Below are positions 1 to 12,505 of a stretch of DNA of 64,000 nucleotides, one piece after another. A program made the position numbers and the translations under genes. The first letter of the stretch is position 1, and each line of letters starts with the position of its first letter. The notes beneath the pieces are model-generated. The model did no database searches. It saw only the letters and a program-made list of their open reading frames with translations, and was not told where the DNA came from. Source of the DNA: Paragonimus westermani (Eukaryota; Platyhelminthes; Trematoda; Plagiorchiida; Troglotrematidae); NCBI GenBank assembly GCA_008508345.1, contig QNGE01001293.1:7326-71325 (forward strand), in the 5' to 3' direction.

Positions 1-536
1 GTGTATAACCAGTATCGGGTAGAAAGTGTAGGTGCTGTTAATTCCATACGTTGACTACTGTCGTGGATTCTAGTCTCCGAGATTCAACAAATATCCGTCT
101 GCATTGAGTCTAACGTTCGTACGAGAGCAGCCTGTTGACCTATCTGTTTTATAGTACGAACGTTGAAGGTACCTATATTAATTTGTGTTCTATGTCGATG
201 CACAGGATGAGGGAGGTCTGAGACTGAGTAACGATAGCTGCAACTTTTCGGCACAGTGTTGCGGTGATTAATTATATCTGCTGTGGGAGCTGCAGAGAAA
301 TTGTCAGAATTGGGGGTCGGGAGGGGCTTGAGAGCTAAATTTGATAGGACAGTGGGGAAGGGGTCAGCAGTAGCATGTTTTCGCCTATCCACCATATTGT
401 ATGCAGCAGGTCTGGCGATCCTGTTTATACTGCGAGGTGGCTGATGCAGTATAGAATTGTACCACAAGACAGCGGGTGGGTGGCTATGTACCAGAAGTGG
501 TACGTTTTTCGAGAAGAGTTGCCAACCATCTTCCAA
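1..536 (-). mobile_element. RTE-like non-LTR element, 5' region and start of endonuclease domain (truncated by window edge)
   Basis: Read on the minus strand, a frame stays open from 536 to 84 and then reads the start of an APE-type endonuclease (INIGTFNVRT, then KQIGQQAALVRTLDSMQTDI). After an in-frame TGA at about 81-83 the frame goes on with ISETRI, the motif holding the catalytic Glu of this endonuclease class. This opening is typical of the RTE/SR2-like elements of trematodes. The roughly 330 nt upstream of the endonuclease stay open with no recognised domain, so they may be an N-terminal extension or 5'UTR. The rest of the element runs off the left edge. It is a decayed copy, not a host gene. 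Confidence 0.75.
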
Positions 537-559
537 CCCCCAACCTGGAGGACCAGGAG

Positions 560-705
560 ACTGTGGTTTGTCAGACCTCTACCTATTGGCTTGCCTGGTA
601 TGAATGGCTCTGTTGGCGTGGTCACCACACCGTCCAGTTTAGCCCAAAAGGTCATCGAGATACGCAAGTCGTCACACCACGTCAAGTTCCAGTCTCACCG
701 TGACG
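560..705 (-). repeat. RTE 5' region repeat, copy 1
   Basis: This stretch is the reverse complement of 7915-8035, with long identical blocks (for example accgtcacgg, gagactggaacttgacgtgg, aagccaataggtagaggtct). In the element's sense it lies just 5' of the open frame leading to the endonuclease, so it is probably part of the element's 5' end. This copy keeps about 38 bases that the other lacks. Confidence 0.7.
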
Positions 706-749
706 GTTTTTGCGACAGTCGGACGTCTTTTCGACGCCACAGATGACGC

Positions 750-2700
750 AGATTGATAAAGGCAATTCATGCGTTAGCTGTCCTCGCTGATATTTCATCA
801 ACAATATCGCAGACCGACGAGATAGTGCTACCGAAGTATGTGAAACTATCCACAGTTTCGAGTGGATTACCTCCAACGAAGAAATTAAGAACGGGACTCT
901 CGAAGACACTCTGCGTTTTGAAGATGCGAAGCGCATTTCGTACAAATCACGTCGGTCACTCACTTCGCTCAGTATGCTCCACATGCCGTCGGCAGAGGGG
1001 CTAACTAAGACATCGTCACCTACATACTCCGTACCGGTCTATCTAGCTCCAGGTTGAAGCTCATCACCAAGCTAACTAGATTCCTCAAGCGCACCTTCTA
1101 GAGTATCGTCCGTGGCAAAAGTGATCAGGAACGACTAGATTGGACGCCATTGACAAGCACCACTAGAATTGATGAACGCCCGATACAGTTCTCCATAAAC
1201 CCTGATACTTCTTTGCGGAGAAGACTGTTCCAGAGATCGTTACGAGCAACTGATTCGTAAGCACCCCTTAGGTTTAAAAAGATCGTGGACTTCAGCTGTC
1301 TATTGCTGACACTCCAGAATCCTTCTCAAAGTCAAATTATGATCAATATACCCTCGACCAAATCGGAATCCTGCCTGTTCTTCACGTATCAGACTTCCTC
1401 TGGGCTTAGCGAGCCGACGTAGAATGAGAACACTGAGTAAGTTGGATGCAACAGACACTAGGTTGATACCTCTGCGCTTATCACATGACTTCGGGCCCCC
1501 TTGTTAAAAACGAGAATTACTGTTGATAAATCTCAATCGCGAGGTGCGATTGGCTGGTGCTGAGTAAACCATCCTTCAACGGCTAATACAATTACGGATC
1601 ACGGAAAAAAGCTTTCAACCAGTCTCGAACAAAAAGCTCGTTCCGTCTCTTTCGACTGTTCGACCAATTAGCACTCACGATCTTTGTGCAAGCTTTTGGT
1701 CAGCTTGCATCCAAGTTCTCGGCGGTCGCCGTTATATACGAAGTCGGGCATAATCGGGCGACCCTTTTTCACAAGGTTTATCGACGTGACAGGAATCCTG
1801 TTCTGTCGCAACCGTACGGCTCCTTCGGAGTATCTCTTCACAGCAAGCTTCCATAGCTGTTGCGTTTTGTTCCCAGCGTTCGTTAGGTTCTTTCACATGA
1901 CTGGAACTGGGCAGTTCGTTCACTGATGCTTCTTGGTAAACAATCTTTACACTCTCCTCGCTCGAATGCCAGTTAAATATCTTTAATTTTCATATGCACA
2001 ACCTCTGGACAAGTGACCGCAAAACGGGCACGCACAACAGCGTGATCCGAATCCAGGTACTTGCTCCAAATACCACGACAGTCCTTAACAACTTGTTACC
2101 TGTCAAATGATCGAGTCATATCCACGAGTGAGAAACTCAGCGAAGGTCTGCGTGTAATACAGTGCTTTTTGTGTTAAAATGCGGTGTTCGAAATATAGAG
2201 ACCGTGAGATACGTACACATCGCAACAGTCTCTCGCCATTGCCAATACGTTGCGCGCGGTGGGAGGTCACTTCACCGTGAACCACAAATCGATGTATCCA
2301 AACTAGATGGGACGCTGCCGCTTTACGCTTACCAGTGTGCGCTTGCCTCTAGCCCAGGTCCTCACTCACCAGACGACATTGAAACACACTGGACACATAT
2401 ACAGCAAACATTGCATAAGTGCGGTAGAAACTCGCGTTGTACTACTACCCTTTCAGCTGCCAATCACGGAGTCCGTATGCGATCGCCGGAACTTCTCGAC
2501 ACTCGCCTGGATATTCCATCCGGCGATAAGTACAACTCAGCCCGCAAGGTTTTCCATCTCTGGAGCTCCGGAAGCGACTACGAGAAGATCACGAGGTCTA
2601 GTGGATGAACCACACTATCGAGATGGAAGAAGTCGCTGGTACTGGGGACTCTCAAAAGCTTTTCCATTTCATCTGAGCAACTGGTAGCAGGCAATGAGGT
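750..2700 (-). mobile_element. Decayed RTE-like retrotransposon copy (endonuclease, linker, reverse transcriptase)
   Basis: On the minus strand, going down in coordinate, the order is as follows. Endonuclease remnants lie near 2530-1990 (VVLIAGWN, where intact elements read IAGDxN, and a decayed SDH-type stretch). A linker follows near 1923-1732 (VKEPNERWEQNATAMEACC). Reverse transcriptase pieces lie near 1620-750: NLRGAYESVARNDLWNSLL corresponds to the usual [11 protein letters not shown] block, and EYVGDDVLVSPSADG takes the place of the catalytic YADD block. Stops and frameshifts are frequent. The order matches one full element in minus orientation that cannot be translated. The subfamily differs from the 8.9-11.4 kb copy and resembles the 3-4 kb copy. 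Confidence 0.7.
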
Positions 2701-2879
2701 GTGCGCGAGGTAATCTGCCAATGACGAACCTATTCATAACTTGTTAACGCTTAGGAAGCTGGGTTGAGCACTTCTAACAACAGTTCACCCAGCCACGCGC
2801 GTCACTGAGCACGCCTTCCGACTTTTCTCATGCTCATTGTTTGGTTGATGCTTATCCATCCTCGGAAGCAGAAGTCTCG

Positions 2880-4175
2880 CATGAGACCAAGTTCCTGAAA
2901 CGTCACAAGTCACTTGACCCGGAAGAACTTCCTGCTCTTTTCATAAGTGGAGGTCCAGTTAAAGAACTGGTGACTTTGTTCAAGAAACTCTAGATCAGTA
3001 AAGTTGTTCCAAATGAGTCGGACTGAGCGAAAAGCGCGAAGAACTTATCCGTTAGGATCAAGGGGGGGGGGTTCTCCCTGGTCGTGTCTATAGCGATCGC
3101 ATCTGCACGCTTCGTCAGGTGTCTGATTTCTTCCATTCATACAGAAGCTCAACAGTTGTTGATTTACTGGACGTCAGAGAGGCCTTCGATTCGGTTGATA
3201 GAGCTACACTCTGGGGATGTCTATCGAGGAAGGGCGTGCTTGAGAAGTACGTGGACATCCTGAAAGCGATTTGCTGGGTCAAGGCTTATTGCAGCGTCTC
3301 GCTGACCTCTAACATTTCAAGTGGGATGCGACGAGGTTGTCCAGCTCCCCTTCGTATTCAACTTTGCGGCAGACGAGATCCTAGAGTATGCTCTGACAGA
3401 GTGCGAAAATGATGGTTTGGAGTTGCTCCCAGGTACTCGACCTCCAGACATGGGGTACGCAGACGACATCGCCCTAACCTGTGAGCTTTAGGTCGGAGGT
3501 CTCAGTTCTTTAGTTTGGCATGGTCTTTATACCTGTTGAGTGCAAGATTGGCAGTGTTTCGCGCCTACCCTCACCTTTGGTGGTGAACAGTTGGAAAAGG
3601 TCGGGAAGTTCATGTAACTTGGTAGCTGTGCCTGCACTGACGGAATGTCTGACAAGGTCACAAATCGCACAACAATGACTTGGATGTCGTTTGCTTACTT
3701 ATACCATCTATGGCTTCAGCATGATCGAAGTCTTTCTGTGAAAGGCCGAGTGTACAATTCTACCTTAAGAGCAGTCTTATTGTACGGCTCCGACACGTGA
3801 TCAACTCGCCCGGCGGGTGTTCACTGGGTGTCCGTTTCCGACTGTTGGTGTCTCCGAAGCGTTAGCGTCGTGCTGAGAACATCATGTCAGCAGTGGTGAA
3901 GTTCGCTGACGTATCTTTGGAACGGATAAACTCTGTCAGCCCTTATGCATATTAATCTCGTCTCACAGGTTGCGTTGGCTTGACTATGTTTTACAAATGT
4001 CAGCTCACCGCCTGCCACATAGTGCCTTGTTTGTGAGTGGTTGGTTAAGATGGGAGTGGCAGTCCGGTGGTCAGCGCACGACTCTGGTTCGAGGTGTGAA
4101 GACGTTCACTGTGAAGCTTGCTTCACTAAGACGCTCCCGGCTTCTTGACTGGAGTCTAAAGAAGTGAAAACTTGA
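2880..4175 (+). mobile_element. Decayed RTE-like reverse transcriptase copy
   Basis: Plus-strand frames read SDFFHSYRSS then VDLLDVREAFDSVDRATLWG and KGVLEKYVDILKA (palm domain), then a degraded SSGMRRGCP block. Next come FAADEILEYAL, LELLPGTRPPD and the intact catalytic motif GYADDIAL at about 3453-3476. Beyond this are LGSC, a LYHLWLQHDRSLSVKGRVYN stretch and AVLLYGSDT, the usual C-terminal part of these elements. Frame changes and stops are frequent. The 5' part before about 3060 is barely recognisable. The copy ends near the TA microsatellite that follows. Confidence 0.8.
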
Positions 4176-4340
4176 ATGAGGACGCTGTCTGATGTAACGA
4201 GGAATAGAAGTCAGTGGTGCTAGTGTTGCGAGTTTGTGTCGCCATTTTTTCTTCACCCCCCGCATTTTTTTCTTTCCCTCACCTTACACACTATTTCTAC
4301 CATATTGTGGCACGTTTCCCACTTCATGTGATTCGTACGT

Positions 4341-4342
<2 letters not shown>

Positions 4343-4383
<41 letters not shown>
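4343..4383. repeat. (TA)n microsatellite
   Basis: About 41 bases of uninterrupted alternating TA follow closely on the 3' end of the RTE-like copy. RTE elements often end in short simple repeats, so this could be the element's tail or a later expansion. Confidence 0.95.
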
Positions 4384-4386
<3 letters not shown>

Positions 4387-6480
4387 GCTCGTACTATGAG
4401 GTCAATTTTTTCGGTTTCAATCTGTGCTTTCGATGGAAGATAGTCTCCAGCTGGATTGCTCGTAAGGAAGATCGAATACTGTGTTCAGTCGTTGTTTTTT
4501 AAGCATCAAATGAACTCGAGATATTCTATTTATGAAAATACGATGAGTTGCATCTTAATTCGCCCTCATGTACTAGGTCACCTGAATTTTTTTCAGTCGT
4601 AAAGTTGCAAGTTGCTAATCACGCTTGAAGGTTGTCCGTGAGGGTAACCATGCAGTGTTTTTGGTGCGGTGCGTCCGTCCACATTGTATGTTCACCTGTG
4701 CGTGACAAAAGATGAAAACTGTCACTTGCGATCCATTTGGGTTGCACTGAACCAATGTATGGTTGCTGTCTGTCGGCTCCGCTGGCTAGGATAGACTCAG
4801 ATGTTGTCCAACCCCTTATTCCTGAGTGAAGCGCTTGGACCAGGCATTCTCAATGTGGGATGATCAATGATATTAGCACTGTAACGGCGGTCGTAAGTAT
4901 CCGGCAACTAGTGTTCAGCGTGGTCTGCAATTTCAGCAGTGTAATCAAAACCTTGAAGACATTGTATCTGTCACCAAATAGTCTACACCAGAACTACCCA
5001 CGCAGTGCTCCGAAACGTGTTGCTTAAGAAGAATGCGTGGTTTTGCAAAGACCTCTTCAAACGCGTCAATAGTCAACTGAAACTTCGGGACCTTAACTAG
5101 AAGGGGGTCAACCCCCCGGCGCGATTTCAGTTATCTGGTCATCCAGGGAACCTGACTCTGTACGTGGTGGAAATTCGCACTTTGCGTCGATTGTGTTAGC
5201 TGTCCTTATTGACATCAAAGGGACTGCCTGTGTTTTTAACGAACTCCACGTTAGTCCCACCGCTCTGGCTTTATTCGGATACATCCTGAACTTGACGTTG
5301 GAAACTTAATACAGACAGTTTCAAATACATCCGAAACCAGTGAAAATTCATCCCATCTACTCTTAAATCGGCGAATGAGCAAGCAAATCTTATATTGCGT
5401 CCCGTGTATTTGAAAACCCCAAAAGACTTCAAAAAGTACGACAGCATTTTTGAACGTGGATGCCCTGTTATCTTTGGGGACATCGCTTCACCTTAACCAT
5501 TCCTTGGAGGAACGTAAACAGCTGAAATTTGATAACCGCATTTCTACGTGTCATTTCTTAGTTCCTTTAAGGGATTTAGTACAGCAGAAAACGCCTTACT
5601 ACCGATTCCTGCGAGGTTGGTGGCGGTTCCGTTGGTTGTCAACAATCATTTTCATTCACATTGCCAAACCAATACGTAATCATTTATCATCGCCTCCGTT
5701 AGATGTTTACCCTAACACATGTGCTGCTTTATGGTTTTACAATGCTTCATAGTCTTTCTCACCTCTGTGATGCTCCGACTTCTGGTTTTGTGCTGTTTAT
5801 TGAGCCACCCTAGCTAAGCGGGTGGGGTAAGCTTTACGTAGACAATTCGTTTCAAGTTCTTCAGTACAGTTGCCCGATACTGTGATCTCTGAGAGTGTTT
5901 TCTACACGAGGTGATTGGTTATTACTGACCACTGTTTGATGTTGCTCTGCCGACCCCCGCTTACCGATCATTTAAAGGCTGAAATCGTCCTCGTGATCCT
6001 ATGGCGTCACATTTCTCCATGTGCACGTTTGACTTCTAACACTGAATTGCAGTGAGGATCTGGTAGCAGGTAGTCTATAAATCGTTGTATCTATTAGACT
6101 AAGGAATCTTACACTTCGTTCGATTTCATTTGCGGCACCAACCTTGCCCGTGTGGTCACTGTCACCTATGAAAACTTCCGTAAAATGGGTGCGAACACAA
6201 TGTTTTTGTTTGGCCTCTCAGCTTTGGGGCGAATTTAACCTTCCATCCTGTTGATGATTTATAGGCTAAGTTGATGCGTCCGCTCTATTGCCATTGGAGA
6301 GTGTGTGCCATTGACACTACAAGAACAACTCACTGTCACATTTACAGTCGATCACTGAGGCTTGCCCGTAAAAGCGACATGTATTGATACGCTACCGACA
6401 ATCCTGGTCGGATGAAGATCAGAATGACTGTCCACAGGTCAGAAACCGATTTGCCGCGCTAATCCGGGGGCCGCTTGCAT
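4384..6480. other. Unassigned, probably old repeat-derived DNA
   Basis: Open frames here are short (at most about 100 codons) and none carries a motif I recognise. Conceptual translations are broken on both strands. It lies between RTE and CR1-like remnants and is probably decayed transposon sequence, but no family can be named. Confidence 0.5.
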
Positions 6481-6499
6481 TGTCAACATCAGGTGATCA

Positions 6500-7250
6500 T
6501 ACAATTTGTCAATGACCCAAAATTCCCCTTCTAAGCCTATCACTAAGAGCGAAAAACAAACTCATCATCGCTATTGTTATTCACTCGCCCTGTTTAAGGG
6601 CACTCATGTGTGCCCGGCTTTGCACATGTTCCCTGGAAACATTTTATGGGTCTGTTATGTGATTCAGAAGAAGTCATTCTTGTACGGCATATGCTTTGGC
6701 TTCTCTGAAGCCTTCGTTCAAGTGGACTTCCAGGTTATAATCTGAAGCTTCCATTGCCGGAATGCAAGTGGCTGGGGTCATATCTTGTCAGTTGGAACTA
6801 TCGATCACGTGTAGATTGTCCGTTTTCTAACGGCCGACAGTCTCTCAGCAGGTTGCCTCGAGGTTCTTCCATAGTCTGCTCCTATTCTCCGTTCTCACTA
6901 GTGATCTTCCTTTTTTGATTTTACCTCCTTTGTTGCCATTTGCATGTAGCGTTGAGGCTTAATGACATCTTTGGACTTCCAATCTCCCCTCCACTCTGGG
7001 TTAGCCGTGAACACCTTGTTCACTTGATCTTAGGTGAACAGACTGCAGTTCAGTACTGGAACATTTAACTTTACGCATGTTTGACACGTCGAATATTACT
7101 TATTACACCTCTTCAACGAATTTAGTTGTCATTACTCTTCAGATAGCCCCCTTGGAGAAGCATTTTGTTTCTCATACACCTTCGAGCTCCTTTACCGAAT
7201 GGAGCTAACAATGATTGAGCGCCTTTTGGAACGATTTTTTCTTTGACCTC
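6500..7250 (+). mobile_element. CR1/Jockey-like reverse transcriptase fragment, heavily decayed
   Basis: Plus-strand frames give, in the order expected for the central part of a CR1-type reverse transcriptase: FGFSEAFVQVDFQV (compare FSKAFDxVDH), then KWLGSYLVSWNYRSRVDCPF, then SRFFHSLLLFSVLTSDLP (compare GSVLGPLLFxxFxxDLP). A PLLPFA remnant in the position of the FADD block follows, then weaker similarity. Frames change several times and no open frame joins the blocks. Boundaries are approximate. Confidence 0.6.
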
Positions 7251-7914
7251 TTCTGTTTCATGTTTTCTAACAGCTTCCATCGATCTCATTTTGAGAATAC
7301 GACTGAGATTGAACTTTTCTCTCTTTCCAGAAATACAAGCTGCTGTCCTAAACTGTTCTACATCCTCCGGCTGAGACCGACCGTAAATTGAAAGCCAGGT
7401 CTTATGAGCACATTAGTTTTGTCTGCCCAGAAATAATTAAGTGCTCATCTTCGTCAAATCTCTCTATCATCCGTTCAAACCGGTGTATTGTTTAGCAAGA
7501 ACGAACACTTTGAAGAGTTGGCTTCTCAAACGACACCGGTTAACCGATTTTATTGACTGCACGTTTGTATGGTGTAGAGTGCTTTTCTTGAAGATGTATT
7601 TTTCATCAACTCACTTCTCGTTAGAACTCGCCTTAATCATCACTTCTCAGCTTAACTCAGATATTGTGCTCATTTTTCACACTTCCACATTATCACTCAA
7701 CTTTATGGTTTTTCTCACTAAGGTGCGGAGCTCTCAAATGCTACTTCTTATTTCCACTGTCAGTCTACTAATCCACTGAGAGCGCCAGAGATGCTTCGTC
7801 ACACAGCTTCTGAAAAGACATCCGTGGGGACCAAAGTCTAGTTGATGCACAGGTACAGTAGCAGGCTAAGACAAGACAAACGACCTAACTAACACCTTAT
7901 CACGATGAGACTGG
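7250..7914. other. Unassigned AT-rich stretch
   Basis: A 112-codon plus-strand frame (7441-7779) is present, but its hydrophobic, low-complexity translation has no recognisable motif. It may be the far 3' part of the CR1-like fragment. Confidence 0.4.
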
Positions 7915-8035
7915 ACCGTCACGGCGAGACTGGAACTTGACGTGGTTTGACGGCTTGCGTATCTCGATGACCTTTTGAGCCATTCATACCAGACAAGCCA
8001 ATAGGTAGAGGTCTGACAAACCACATTCTGAACAA
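7915..8035 (+). repeat. RTE 5' region repeat, copy 2
   Basis: This is the inverted counterpart of 560-705. The blocks accgtcacgg, gagactggaacttgacgtgg and aagccaataggtagaggtct are shared, but about 38 bases in the middle are missing. Element sense is plus, the same as the RTE copy starting near 8869, so it may be that copy's displaced 5' end. The sequence after 8035 does not follow copy 1. Confidence 0.65.
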
Positions 8036-8868
8036 AACCGTTAGAACACGGAAAGTGGCAGATGCAAACATTTCGTATTGACTTGTCAGTACCAAATTTA
8101 CAATAACATGAAACGGGTTTTTTATATCGAGCATTTATGGGAGCAGGGTGGACAGTCAATTGGTGGTTTAGGAAGGGTCAAGTTTACGGACAATTGTTTC
8201 TGAACACACAAGGCCGGCTTCAGTCGATTGATTGTGACCGCCTCAGCAAACCGCAAGAATCATGGATTCGAGTGACGTAATAGGATTCTGAATGCACAAA
8301 TTGGGTCGATAACGTGACCAGTGGTCAGGACGTGTCTTGCGACTGCGGACGCTGGTTGCCTGCGTGTTTCAACCACATTGTCGTTCTTCTGTAATACAGA
8401 GCTCTGCACCCATTTTTAGGCAAATGTTCCTTCACTCTGGAGATCAAGCACCTCTCGGTTCTGCCTTATGTCTCGTGCGAGTTCACCGAACCTGGAGAAA
8501 ACTAAGTTTCTGAAGGATAGGCAGGATTCCCAGCCAATGGGTAATGTATTGACTATATTTTTACCTTACCTTTAAGCTATCGAAACTGCTGTAGACAATC
8601 ACCGGTCGTGGTCTTTTTAGACCAACAGTTCGCTTTTGATTTGATTGCTTTCAGTCTTCTTTGAAACTTTGTTCTTCGCAAGAGGTTTTAGAGGGATGCA
8701 TGAATTTGCTAGGATCATTGCCTGCTGATTCTGTAAACAAGCTGACAGTTTGTGGACAGTGGTCTGGAGTGTTCATCACCTCGAGTAGTGCCCGTCAGAA
8801 GCGTCTGATCTCTTCCTTCTGGTTGGGCTTACTCGTGACACGTTATAAGGACCGTTATAAGGACCTGG

Positions 8869-11640
8869 AATGCGAACTATTATTGGTGCTTTCAAAGTTC
8901 GCACTCTAAAACAGATAGGTCAGCAGGCCGCTACCCTTCCCTTGACGCATTGCTCTGATGCTGTCATTCTGGCCGGAGATGTGAACGCTTAGGTCGGCCA
9001 CCTTGTTAAGGCCGAGTCTTGTTTGGGTAGCACATTTTGGATAACATCACATCGTTCGGATAATAGCGGGTGACTGTTGCAGCTGTGTTCTGAGCGTGTG
9101 CTATTTTTAGCCAGCACTAGTTTTAGACATCGTGCGCACTATTGTTCTACTTGCACTCCCTGTCTGCAAATCAGACCTATTCCCAGATTGACCGCATAGC
9201 CGAGCTCCATTCGGGATTGTCGTTCTTATTAGAGCATGTACTTGGACTCAGATCATGTGTTGGTGCGTGCCGTTTCTTCCTTACTTTCGCTGGGCCACGA
9301 CCCCACCGACGGCAACGATTAGCCGTTGCGAAACTGGTAATGCGGTCAGTAGAGTATTAACAACAAACCAGCCTAGAAGTTGGCCATAACGGTTCTCACC
9401 CCGAACATCCTAATAGCCGCTGGACCCAAATCTCACAAGGCATTTATAAAGCAGGTGATGTAGCATGCGACACGGATGTTCGTGGGTTGACGAAATATTG
9501 GATGTCAGAGAAATCCCTGGAGTTGTTAGGTGCTAGAGGCAACATTCCTCCTGGCAGCTCATATAGCAAGTTTAGAGGAGATACCCGTATGAAGTTAAGG
9601 GGTGGCCTGATTGCCGACCGTGAGTTTTGGCTTATGGAGAGAGTTAAGGAAATGGAAACCGCTTTTGCTTCAGTGAAAACCGGCAGACTCTTTAAGCTTA
9701 TTCGTGCCATTGGTCCGAAGCGACCGTCTGTCAATGAAGCTATTAGCGGCAGGTGGCACACTCATTCATAATAAGTTTGGAAGGTTGGACGGAACACCTT
9801 GAGGATGAATCTAGTTGGTATTCTGCTTGTGCTGTGTTGTCGCCACAAACTTGTTATGTGCCACCCGGGTCGGTAGATTTAGAACTACTCACTAAAACTG
9901 AGGTCCACAGTATCATTTCGACTCTCGAATATACTAAGGCTGCTGGCCCAGATGATCTCGGGCCCGCACTATCCAAAGAAGGTGGGGAAGCGTTAGTAAA
10001 AGCCTTGTCTCATTCGTGCGAACCATGAAGACTCCTTCCGTGCTGGGACCACTCGATAATAATGTCCATATTCAGGAAAGGTGCCAGGGGTTGTTGCAAA
10101 AACCGTGAGGGAATTAGCTTGACCCCAGTCATTACTAGGGTTCTGACATCCATTATATTTCGCCAGCTCACTGTAGCTCGGGAGGCAAACATTAGGGACG
10201 AGCAGACAGGGTTTCTCCCCAATCGAGAATGTATTGATCAAATTTCTACTCCGCCAAATTCTGGATCAGCGTCATGTGTACCGTCAGCCAGAAATTGTCC
10301 CATTACTCGACCATAAAGGTGCATGCAATTCAGTGGATCGACTCACACATTCAGAATCACTTAAACGCAGCGATGTACCGACCATGTGTGCGAATGTACT
10401 GTCGGCGCATTATTCCCACACTTCAGCTCAGGTTGGGGTTTACGATGAACTATGTGACAGTTTCAGTACCAAGAGCAGCGTACTTCAAAGCTGTCCACCT
10501 TCGGTATTTTTGTTTACTTTTGTGACAGACGAAATAATGGAGAACTCTCTGTGACATTCACCAGGTGCTGGCGTGGACGTGCTACCTGATGGAATGCTGA
10601 CTGAACTTGATTATGCTGACGACAAGGTGTTGCTGCTTAACAACTTTCAAACAGCTCAAACAATGATGGACGACATTTGTCACTCTGCTAAATAAATGCG
10701 CTTTGGGGCTTCAAGGTGCAGAGTGCTTCCACAAGATTGTTGTGATCACGTAGATTTGATGTTGTACGGTGAAATTATGAAAGTTGCTGACCGGTTCACA
10801 TACATGGGAGCCTGCATGAGCGACGGTGGTGGAGGTGTAGGGAATGGAACAGAAACGCGTGTTTCTAAGACTAGGGCAGTATCCACAAACCCATGACACG
10901 TCTGGCGACAGAGAGGTGTCTTGCTGAGGCCTAAGGATCACAACTGTCACAGCTGTGAGGGTTGTGTTATTTTACGGCAGCGAGACATGGTCGCTCAGGA
11001 TAGAAGACGTGAACTGTCTTCAGGCATTGAACCACCGACGTTTGCGCTCGGTCGCTCGCATCGGGTGGCATCAACCGGTAAACAACGAACAGGTTAGGAA
11101 GCGGGAATTTGGTGGTGATTGTCAATTGAATTCTTTTGTTCAATCCCTACATTTACACAGACTTAAGTGGTTAGATCATGTACTAAGGATGTCAGCAAGT
11201 TGTCTGTCACACCGACCGCTGCCAACTGGTGTGAGATGCGAGGCGGACGAATGATGGTCTGACGTAAAGAACTTACACAGCCGGTGGCTGGAGAAGTTAG
11301 GTGAGATGGCGGCTAATCGAGCTCAGCGTCGTGAATGTTGTGGTTGTTTGGTCGATTTGTCTGTAAAGTGAGTGCACTTGATGACGTGGGGCAGTGAAAG
11401 CCGTAAGGAAGCTTTTTTGCTGATGACGCCTTACTTTTATTTATAGCTCGGTTGTTTATTTGCAACATATTGTTGTTCAATGTTTATGTATAGACATAGC
11501 TATTTTTAGTAGTTAGGTCCCTTCCCCTCCCCTCCTTGCTGTATGTAGGATTTGCTCCATTCTCCATTATTGTGTGGCATTCCAACTTATTTTCGCGTCT
11601 CTTATGTGTTGGTCTCGATGATTTCGGTCACGGTGAGAAT
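8869..11640 (+). mobile_element. Near full-length but degenerate RTE-like (SR2-type) retrotransposon
   Basis: Domains occur in order. The endonuclease start is KVRTLKQIGQQAATLP at about 8898-8944. It is followed by VILAGDVNA at about 8962-8990 and an SDHVLVRA block near 9250. A linker and pre-RT region cover 9487-10028 (KAAGPDDLGPALSKEGGEAL). RT palm blocks follow ([54 protein letters not shown]) with the catalytic [12 protein letters not shown] at about 10603-10638. The C-terminal region is FYGSETWSLRIEDVN, VARIGWHQPVNNEQVRK and LKWLDHVLRM. The 3'UTR block agtagttaggtcccttccc (11507-11525) is shared with 21316 onward. Many stops and frameshifts make it non-functional. Confidence 0.85.
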
Positions 11641-12334
11641 GGTGGTATTGTGCTACTTGTCTTCTCTGTCCTTACCGTACGAACTGTGGTGTGTATTCTC
11701 AATGACTTAAGTGGTCTGTTTGAAATGTTTTTCGAAGTATCAAGCGACATATTGTTGTTTCATGATCGGTGCGTTCTCAGTACTAGGGTCTTTACTTATT
11801 TGTGTCGCAAGCTTTTCACTTTGTAGTAGTACTGAGGATGTGTTAACCAGTACGGTCAACATGTGTTCTGCTCTCACCAGGCCTCATCTTCCGTGACGTC
11901 GAAAGGTTGTGCATGCTTTGTTGTAGAGAGGGGCGATTATACTGCGCACGATGCGTTTTGTTTCAAGGTTCACAAATGTGACCTGCTCATGTTTGACCAT
12001 CGTTGTACTTTTCAATCGGTTCACGTCCAGCGAGCTTATTCCGTGGGCAACATAACCGTTCTTCAGCGTGTACATATGATAACTGAGTTAAACACAAATG
12101 AGTACATTGTACGACTGTTGGGTTACGCGCCCCGTTTACCTTTTTGCGGACCTGTTCGCTAGGAACACCAATTGCTGTGTTACTCCAAGAAGTGGTTAGT
12201 TGTATCATTACTAAATTTGAAGTTCTTGATAGTTGTGTTGCACAATACCGCCAGATGTCACCTGCCATTTTGTGGACTTGAGTCGATGGTTAAAAATGCT
12301 GTGTGGTATAGCAGCACACCACACCCACATCACT
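11640..12334. other. Unassigned sequence downstream of the RTE copy
   Basis: Only short overlapping frames on both strands, none with a recognisable motif. I see nothing specific here. Confidence 0.4.
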
Positions 12335-12505
12335 ACTAGCTGTTCTTTAGTCTGTCATCCTGTTTTTTGTATATCCTTATTCCTTTGGTGAAAGTTTCCT
12401 CCAGAATATCCGTTGCCACTGTGTTAGTGAACGGCGGCTGAAACCACAGCGCTATCTGGTTAGGCCCATGGCCGTTTACGGATGGAACGAATGAATACCG
12501 CATTA
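12335..12505 (+). repeat. Solo RTE 3' end (3'UTR-like) fragment
   Basis: This aligns by eye with 40735-40855, the region just after the C-terminal coding part of another RTE-like copy. Shared blocks include gtttcct, gaatatcc/gatattcc, a gtgaacggcggc/gtgagcggcggc pair and a catggc(c/t)gtt block. No coding remnant precedes it, so it is probably a 5'-truncated insertion. Confidence 0.5.

Noticed and set aside
4214..4443. Frames encoding YIYIYI repeats
   Set aside because: Translation of the (TA)n microsatellite.
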